DNA of 64,000 nt from Apiospora phragmitis (taxonomy: Eukaryota; Ascomycota; Sordariomycetes; Amphisphaeriales; Apiosporaceae). How positions within the stretch are numbered: position 1 is the first letter of the stretch; each line of letters opens with the position of its first letter. This document shows, piece by piece, positions 57,945 to 64,000 of this stretch. The stretch covers positions 1,612,001 through 1,676,000 of the forward strand of contig JAQQWL010000003.1 in NCBI GenBank assembly GCA_038363925.1, written 5' to 3'. The notes beneath the pieces are model-generated. The model was not told where the DNA came from. It saw nothing but the letters and a program-made list of their open reading frames with translations, and ran no database searches. Both the position numbers and the translations under genes were made by a program.

Positions 57945-59794
57945 ATGGCTTCATCAACACCCTCCAGACAAGATGCCATCTTAGAGGACAGCAGCTCCTA
58001 CCCCTCCGCCGCGGACGAGAAGAAGGAGTGCTCGGACTCCGAGGTCCGGCCCATGAGCGACCTGATCCGGGACGCGAAGCTGGCGACGGAGAAGGAGCAC
58101 TCGATGAGCCTGTGGCAGGGCATCCGGCTCTACCCCAAGGCCATCGCCTGGAGCGTGCTCATCTCGACCTGCATTGTCATGGAGGGCTACGACGTCTCGC
58201 TCGTCAACAACTTCTACGCCTTCCAGCAGTTCAACCAGAAGTACGGCGAGCGGCTGCCCGACGGCACCTACCAGGTTCCGGCCGCCTGGCAGTCGGGCCT
58301 CAGCAACGGCGCCACCGTCGGCGAGATCATCGGCCTGCTGGTCAACGGCTGGGCCTCGGAGCGCTTCGGCTACCGCTACACCGTCATGGGCTGCCTATGC
58401 CTCGTCGTCGCCTTCACCGCCATCTTCTTCACGGCCCAGAACGTCGTGGCGCTGCAGGTGGCCGAGATCCTGTGCGGCATTCCGTGGGGCGTCTTCCAGA
58501 CCATCACCATCACGTACGCGTCCGAGGTCTGCCCCGTCGCGCTCCGTGGGTACCTGACCACGTACATCAACATCTGCTGGGGTATCGGCCAGGAGATCGG
58601 AATAGGGGTCATCATGGGCAACCTCTGGCGTACGGATGAGTGGGCCTACCGGATCCCCTACGCCCTGCAGTGGATGTGGCCAGTCCCGCTGATTATCGGC
58701 ATCTACTTCGCGCCCGAGTCCCCGTGGTGGCTGGTCCGAAAGGGCAAGCTAGAGGATGCGAAGCGGTCACTACTCCGTTTGACCACCAAACGCCAAGAGT
58801 CCGACTTCGACGCCGACGAGACGGTGGCCATGATGGTCCACACGACCGCGCTGGAAGCCAAGATCACGAAGGGCGCCAGCTACCTGGACTGCTTCCGGGG
58901 CACCGACCTTCGCCGCACCGAGATTGTGTGCATGGCGTGGGCCATCCAGAACCTCAGCGGTAACTCCTTCTCGAACTACTCGACCTACTTCCTGGAGCAG
59001 GCCGGCATGCCCGCCGACAAGGCGTACGCCTTCGCCCTGGGGCAGTACGCCATCAACTGCGTTGGCGTCTTCGGCACCTGGACCCTGATCACGCTCGGCA
59101 TCGGACGCCGGAGCCTGTACCTCTACGGCCTCACCTTCTTGTTCTGTATGCTGTTGGTGCTTGGCTTCCTGGGCCTCGCTCCCGACAAGACAGCCAGCTC
59201 CATGGCTACCGGCAGTATCATGCTGGTCTGGGCTTTGGGCTACCAGCTGACCGTGGGAACGGTGTGCTATTCCCTCGTGGCTGAGATTTCCACACGCCGT
59301 CTGCAGATCAAGACCGTCGTCCTGGGCCGCATCCTATAGTAAGTTATTCCATGCGGACTGCATTCTACTACTAGCGGATCAAGAGCTAACCCGAGAAACA
59401 GCAACGTCGTCGCCATCATCTGTGGTGTCCTCACCCCATACATGCTTAACCCTGGTGCTTGGAACTGGAGCAACTTTGCCGGCTTCTTCTGGGTAAGTCC
59501 TCCATCTCCATCATGCTTTCATTCTCGCATCTCCCTTCCGACAGAGCCCTGACTGACTCGAGTCTACTCTAATAGGCCGGAATCTGCTTCTTGTGCCTGG
59601 TGTACTCCTACTTCCGCATCCCCGAGCCCACGGGTCGCTCCTTCGCCGAGCTCGACCTCCTGTTCGAGAAGGGCATCAGCGCGCGCAAGTTCGCCACGAC
59701 GGAGATCAACGTGTTCGAGGAGCATGTCGACCCGGCCACGGCGCAGAAGTACCGGGACCAGATTGCTATCACGCACATGGAGAAGCAAGTCTGA
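57945..59794 (+). CDS. MFS sugar transporter, alpha-glucoside permease type
   Basis: Three exons, 57945-59338, 59402-59492 and 59576-59794, with GTAAGT donors, encode 567 aa. Start context GCCATGG is strong. A hydrophilic N-terminus of about 65 residues is followed by twelve predicted TMs of the sugar-porter family. Signature features: GYDVSLVNNF in TM1, the loop 2-3 motif ASERFGYRY at 137-145 in place of GRRxGRR, PWGVFQTITITYASEVCPVA (TM5 side; PESxR-type E), GIGQEIGIGV, and PESPWWLVRKGKLEDAKRSL at 257-276 (the PESPRWL motif). The layout resembles fungal alpha-glucoside:H+ symporters (Mal31/Agt1-like), importing maltose, trehalose or related sugars; substrate assignment is by family only. 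It is expected in the plasma membrane and is divergent from the Zn2Cys6 regulator. Confidence 0.92.
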
Positions 59795-60185
59795 TTCGGG
59801 CTTGATTGCTTGATTGATATCATGATGATTCACGCTTGGATGAGTCATGACAGAGAGAGAGAGAGAAGTTTTTAATGACTATGAACGACCATATGTAACG
59901 AGATACACCCTTTAATTATTCAAATAGCCTAATAATCTCAGAAGGAGATATCTTCTCACTCTTGAGCACAATCATTTTGAAACCCATTCACACCGGAACT
60001 TGGTGATCTTGCTCCCATCCTAACCCCTACGTAGTATATCCTGAAAAGTTAACGCCCCGACTCTTACATACAATTCATTCCATCATGCGTCGTACGTAGT
60101 CGCCCTCGCCCCCATATTCCGTGCCCAAAGACCAAGAAAAAGAAAAACCAGCCAAGTCATGATCGCATGTATGCATGTTCCCACC
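59795..60185. other. intergenic, convergent 3' ends
   Basis: This 391-bp gap separates the transporter (+) and acetyltransferase (-) stops. It holds both 3' UTRs, and a short GA repeat at 59852-59866. Confidence 0.55.
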
Positions 60186-61520
60186 CTACACCAACTCCCA
60201 GCCTTCCTCCTCGGCCTCTTTGATCCTCAGCTCCTTCATCTTCTCCATCGCCTCCACCTCCTGGGCGAGCATGCGCTCCTTGCTGTTGACGCCTGGGTGC
60301 TGCGCCTCCAGCTTCTTCCGCTGGGCCTTCTCCCGCGCCGCCACCATCGTCTCCCGCGCCGCCATCATCGCGTTGTTGTCGACCACGACGGGGTACCACG
60401 TGTACAGCTTGACGGCGCCGAACTCCTTGAAGCCCAACTTGGTCAGCAATCCCATGGCGGGTCCCGTCGCCGTCAGCGTCGCCACCTGGTACCCCAATGC
60501 GCGCGCGTCCTGCATGGCGTACGCGGCGAGCGCCTTGCCGATGCCCCGGCGCCGGTGCGCCGGGTGCACGAACAGCGAGTGGATCGACGCGATGCCCGAG
60601 TGGCAGTGCAGGTAGCCCGTCCCGATGTACTCGCCGCCCCGCAGCCGCGCCGCGAACATGCGGAACTGGTCCCGGTACACCGATGTCGCGACGCGCGCGT
60701 ACACCTTGGTCCAGTGCAGCACGTCGCACTCGGGCGCGCCGTGCGCCCACGCGCTGACCCAGCCGACGATGCCAAGCGAGCTCGTAGACTCGATGACGAC
60801 GCCCGCGGGCAGGCCTGGGAGCTGCGCCGGCGATGGTGGCGGGTGGTGCGGTTGACGGTGCGGCTGGTGGCGGCGCATGCTGTGGGTGGCCGTGGCGACG
60901 GCGGCCGATAGATCGGCCAGCGGCGGCTGCGACGAAGAAGAAGATGAACCTATACTGCCATCGAGGCTGGCAGCGGGGGTGGCGATGGCGGTGTTGGTGG
61001 CGGTCAGGTCCGCACACATGACGGGCTCCTCTTCCTGGCACGAGAAGCCGGAGCTCTCGAGGGCGCGCTCGAGGTCGGGCTGGCGGTGGGGGCCCGTGAC
61101 CCAGTTGAAGCGCTGGAGGCGGCGGCGGAAGCGGTTCTTGACCATGTTGATGGCCTCGGACAGCTCCGAGGCCGGGATGATCTGGTGCTCGAGCCCGTTG
61201 TGGTCTTGGGCCAGGTTGCTGCTGGCCAAGTTGGTGATGGCAGCACCGCTGCCGCCGCCGCCGCCACTATTACTACTGCTGTTGTTGTTGGTAGAGCCCT
61301 GATGCTGCTGGCGCTGCTGCAGGACGTGCGGCGGCGGCGACTCCCACCAGCGCACGAACCAGTCGTGGCCGCCGTAGAACTTCTCCTCGACGCCGACGGC
61401 CTCGTTGACGTGCTTGGTCAGTTCGGCCTTGTTCTTGACGTAGAGCTGCTGCAGCTGCTCGTAGGTCAGCGACGACAGGGCGGGGAAGGAGGTCGCGGAT
61501 ATGGCGGGGTGAGACGCCAT
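60186..61520 (-). CDS. GNAT-family acetyltransferase
   Basis: One exon of 444 aa. An N-terminal region (about 1-160) has conserved-looking segments (YEQLQQLYVKNKAELTKHVN, FYGGHDWFVRWWESPPP) broken by Gln/Asn/Ser/Gly runs at 68-95. A low-complexity Ser/His/Pro linker (about 186-235) precedes the GNAT core at about 285-378: RGGEYIGTGYLHCHSGIASI, then the acetyl-CoA loop VHPAHRRRGIGKALAAYAMQ (R/Q-x-x-G-x-G/A) at 318-337, and GPAMGLLTKLGFKEFGAVKL. A C-terminal coiled-coil-like stretch rich in Glu/Lys/Met (about 384-440) ends EEEGWELV. Substrate unknown; the family includes protein and small-molecule N-acetyltransferases. Antisense and overlapping frames are artefacts of the high GC of this gene. 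Confidence 0.88.
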   Translation of the reverse strand: MASHPAISATSFPALSSLTYEQLQQLYVKNKAELTKHVNEAVGVEEKFYGGHDWFVRWWESPPPHVLQQRQQHQGSTNNNSSSNSGGGGGSGAAITNLASSNLAQDHNGLEHQIIPASELSEAINMVKNRFRRRLQRFNWVTGPHRQPDLERALESSGFSCQEEEPVMCADLTATNTAIATPAASLDGSIGSSSSSSQPPLADLSAAVATATHSMRRHQPHRQPHHPPPSPAQLPGLPAGVVIESTSSLGIVGWVSAWAHGAPECDVLHWTKVYARVATSVYRDQFRMFAARLRGGEYIGTGYLHCHSGIASIHSLFVHPAHRRRGIGKALAAYAMQDARALGYQVATLTATGPAMGLLTKLGFKEFGAVKLYTWYPVVVDNNAMMAARETMVAAREKAQRKKLEAQHPGVNSKERMLAQEVEAMEKMKELRIKEAEEEGWELV

Positions 61521-62290
61521 CTTCTTTCTTTTTGTCCGTGTCCGTAGTAGAGTAAAGTAGGTACAGTAAGTCAGCGAGCGTGCTTGCTTCTTTCTCTCTG
61601 AACTTTCCTGTCCTCTCTCTCTCTCACTTTCTAATAAGGGGATAGATACCTATGCAAATGGGCTGCCAAGATATGAAGAAAAGAAGAATATAGTCAAATC
61701 AAATGAAAGAGGACGAAAGTTTAATTCTTAGGGATATATATTTCCGACTCAATTGATGAGGCTGATATCGGATGAAGAGCGACCCCTCGTGATCAAAAAG
61801 ATGGATGTGTAGATCAGATCAATTGGACGGACGGACTTCAGTTGAGAAGACCCCGCATTGCTTTCGTTGGACACACGTGAGGTAAGAAGGAAGAGCTCTG
61901 GGGGAGAGGGAGGAGGCACGCAGCTTAGGTACGCGTGTGCTCACTGGGCATTCCTAATGTTCCATCGACCAGTGTAATCAGTACCTCATGCCGAGGGGCT
62001 ACGTAAGGTAGAGAGCTGTTAATGGTCCGATGGCGCATTTTAGAGCTTGCGTAGAGCTGCAAGCCACTCACACCAACGTCAACATCTCAGCCCATGTCAA
62101 AGTAAAGCTCCGAATCACCGATCCATCATAATTCGCCCGTCGACGGGATGGGGGGTCCTATGCATCCAAATCTGCGGACTGCCATCTGCAATCGATACGG
62201 ACTGACAGACGGAGAAGAAGTGACAATGATATACATATATTCCGATATATCAATTGGATCCTTTGCCAGGCTCAATCCAGCTTCGTCGAG
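61521..62290. other. intergenic upstream of the acetyltransferase
   Basis: This 770-bp stretch holds the promoter of the acetyltransferase (-) and the 3' UTR of the dehydrogenase-like gene (-). CT-rich around 61605-61625. No other gene is seen. Confidence 0.5.
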
Positions 62291-63514
62291 CTATCTATTA
62301 TTAGACTCGGAGTCGGCAGTTGCAGCACCATCTCCATCCCGTGCCTTGACGAACTCAGTTTCGAACCCGAGCCCACTCTCCTGCCTCACCACCCCAAAGA
62401 CGCTACTTGAGTCCAGGCTTCTCCCACCACCCTGCGAACTCTCCCTCCATTCGTTAGCCTTCTTCAAGTTCTCCAGAGCCCTCTGCCCAATCCGCAAGCT
62501 GACGCCCTGCCGTTCCGCAATCCCAACCCCTTGGCCCACGTCCTTCATCGCCAACTGCAGGTCGGACCACGGCTTCTGGCCTGGTCCGGGACAATAGACG
62601 CCCGTCGTCATGCGGGTTGAGTCCGAGTGCATCACTGGCCCAAAATTGAGCTCCAGAAGACGTTCCAGGGTGGCTTCCGGCAGTCCCGTCTTGGCGGCGA
62701 AAACGTGCGCTTCTGCAATGATTTGCATCAACGACGCCATGAGCACATTCCTGCCCAGCTCGTCAGTCAGGAATGCAATTAGTGTCTTTTAGAAATATAC
62801 TTATATATATTCCGGGCGGGGCTCAGGCTATCGAGAAAAACGCAAACTTACCCGGTTGTCTTTAGAAGACTGGCTTTCTCTGGTTCTTGCCCGACGACCA
62901 GCACCTCCCGCGCCAGCACACCTTTGAGCAAGGGGGACACGGCATCCAAGGCAGCATCAGACCCAGCGAACCCGGCCAACAGCTGCCCAGCTTCCGCGAC
63001 AGGTGTGGCCTCGAAGACGGGCATGGCAGCAAAGTGGGCCCCCTTGGATGCAAGTGTTGCGGCCACGGCCTGCGTCGTGTCGGGATGGACAGTCGTCGTG
63101 TCCACAATCACCTTGCCCTTCACGTCGCCAGAATGGACGATCTGCTCTGCGATAGAAGGACCGCATCGTCGGCGTTTGACTGAGTAAGTTCGAGTGAATT
63201 CGGTTAGTTTTCCCGACTTCTTTTGCTCTCAACCCTCAGGAGACTCGTAACTGACGGGCTCATCGATATGAACACGATGTCGCCGTCGCGTGCCAGTTCG
63301 GCAATGGACTCGCACTTCTTGGCCCCCAGCTCCTCCAATGCCGCGCAGCGTGATGGGATGCGATTGTACACGCGCAATGGCGCCTGGTCCCCCCAGTCGC
63401 AGTGAGATGTTTCTGGATGTTCTTCGCCATTGCACTTCCTATGCTGCCCAACCCGATCCAGCCCACCACCGCTGGCGTCTTGCCAGCTCCGTCCGACGGA
63501 GACGAAGACGCCAT
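62291..63514 (-). CDS. 3-hydroxyisobutyrate dehydrogenase-like (6-phosphogluconate dehydrogenase NAD-binding family), two frameshifts
   Basis: Three exons, 63252-63514, 62852-63179 and 62291-62750, give 350 aa once two single-base deletions are allowed for. The start has the Rossmann motif GWIGLGSIGSAMAKNIQKHL (GxGxxG). Then a run of six G residues on the coding strand (about 63400) sits where seven would keep frame, after which PLRVYNRIPSRC and ELARDGDIVFISMS continue. A second missing base near 63155 separates SNADDAVL from IAEQIVHSGDVKGKVIVDTT. The rest is intact: DTTTVHPDTT, FAAMPVFEATPVAEAGQLLA and, in the last exon, the helical domain with LMQIIAEAHVFAAKTGLPEA and LAMKDVGQGVGIAERQGV. 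Family members reduce or oxidise small beta-hydroxyacids with NAD(P). The substrate is unknown. The first deletion is in a homopolymer and looks like a possible sequencing error. Confidence 0.78.
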
Positions 63515-64000
63515 GATTCTAGTATGACTACAGAAATCGGTTGGACGGTTTGGGGATGGGTGATACGCTGTCTTATATGTATGGCGGCCTGACTACCTCC
63601 ACTACTGATCACTCCTTTCGGTAGGCTTGACTCTTGAGCGGGGTTCGGTGATAAGGAGGAAAGGTCGGCGACCGAGCCGGGGAGAAGTTCCGAAAGGAGA
63701 CCCATCCTTCGAAACAAAACGTCACGTTCCGTCTTCCAGTATTCAATCCCGCCTGAGTCTAAAGCGAAGTGTAGCGGATGATATTTTGCACGATGCAATT
63801 CTGAGTATATGGCATAGTTGAATGGCCAAGGATTTATTTTCGGTGCCGTCTCAAAATGAGAATACATATCTTCTTACATAATCCCTAACCTTTGAGAATA
63901 GCCTGGCCTCGCTTTCTTCACACCCTTCTATTCCACCTGCCGTAAGGATGGATCATGATGCCCCTTTCGCCGGGGCTCACGGATAGTAAAATTAAGCATG
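63515..64000. other. upstream region of the dehydrogenase-like gene
   Basis: The last 486 bases hold the - strand promoter of the dehydrogenase-like gene and possibly the 3' end of a gene beyond the window. Overlapping short frames have no motif. Confidence 0.4.

Noticed and set aside
60159..60911. 250-codon + strand frame and other frames over the acetyltransferase
   Set aside because: Antisense or shifted frames of a GC-rich gene; His/Arg/Ala-rich without motifs.

Overview
This window is nuclear DNA of a filamentous ascomycete (Pezizomycotina, most likely a sordariomycete). The protein-coding genes carry short introns (about 45-125 bp) with GTAAGT/GTATGT donors and YAG acceptors. The families seen are typical of these fungi: HET domain, WSC domain, DUF1996, fungal CVNH proteins, Gis2/Byr3 zinc knuckles, Tom6 and a Zn2Cys6 regulator. 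A 25.7 kb AT-rich block carries the mark of repeat-induced point mutation (RIP).

Positions 1 to about 25740 are a nested graveyard of transposable elements. CpA and TpG are depleted, TpA is enriched, and most glutamine codons read as stops. The layers I can resolve are: a pogo/Fot1-type transposase remnant (31-1248) split by a 7.8 kb Ty3/gypsy element on the + strand (1249-9077, two LTRs, 5-bp target duplication CCGTT); a truncated relative of that element on the - strand (about 9470-15684); a third gypsy fragment (gag plus 5' LTR, 15685-17926, - strand); a retroelement of a different gypsy-like lineage (about 18140-24263, - strand); a solo LTR with target duplication GGTCG (24264-24903); and a second copy of the 3' part of the pogo element (25125-25710). 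Two copies of a tRNA-like repeat in opposite orientation lie at 9325 and 18136.

From about 25.74 kb the base composition switches abruptly to normal genic DNA. In order: a two-TM membrane protein (27734-29266 +); a Gis2/Byr3-like zinc-knuckle protein (32393-33214 -); a conserved acidic fungal protein (36934-38098 -) head to head with tom6 (38526-38813 +); a small secreted WSC protein with a frameshift (40739-41291 +); two tandem secreted CVNH-like paralogues (41859-42768 - and 43292-44074 -); a small PLDc_N-like membrane protein (46040-46439 +); a secreted DUF1996-WSC protein (47939-49683 +); myo-inositol oxygenase (50657-51689 -); a broken HET-domain gene (52756-54773 +); a Zn2Cys6 regulator (54834-56935 -) divergent from an alpha-glucoside-type MFS transporter (57945-59794 +); a GNAT acetyltransferase (60186-61520 -); and a 3-hydroxyisobutyrate dehydrogenase-like gene with two single-base frameshifts (62291-63514 -).

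The middle of the genic part (40.7-49.7 kb) is a run of secreted or surface carbohydrate-binding proteins (WSC, CVNH x2, DUF1996-WSC). It is followed by sugar/inositol genes (MIOX, MFS permease and its divergent regulator). This suggests a cell-surface and sugar-use neighbourhood, but co-function is inference. Several genes (WSC, regulator, HET, dehydrogenase, possibly the acidic protein) show single-base frame breaks. These are either real decay near the repeat block or uncorrected indels in the assembly. Every protein call rests on reading motifs by eye; no search was run.
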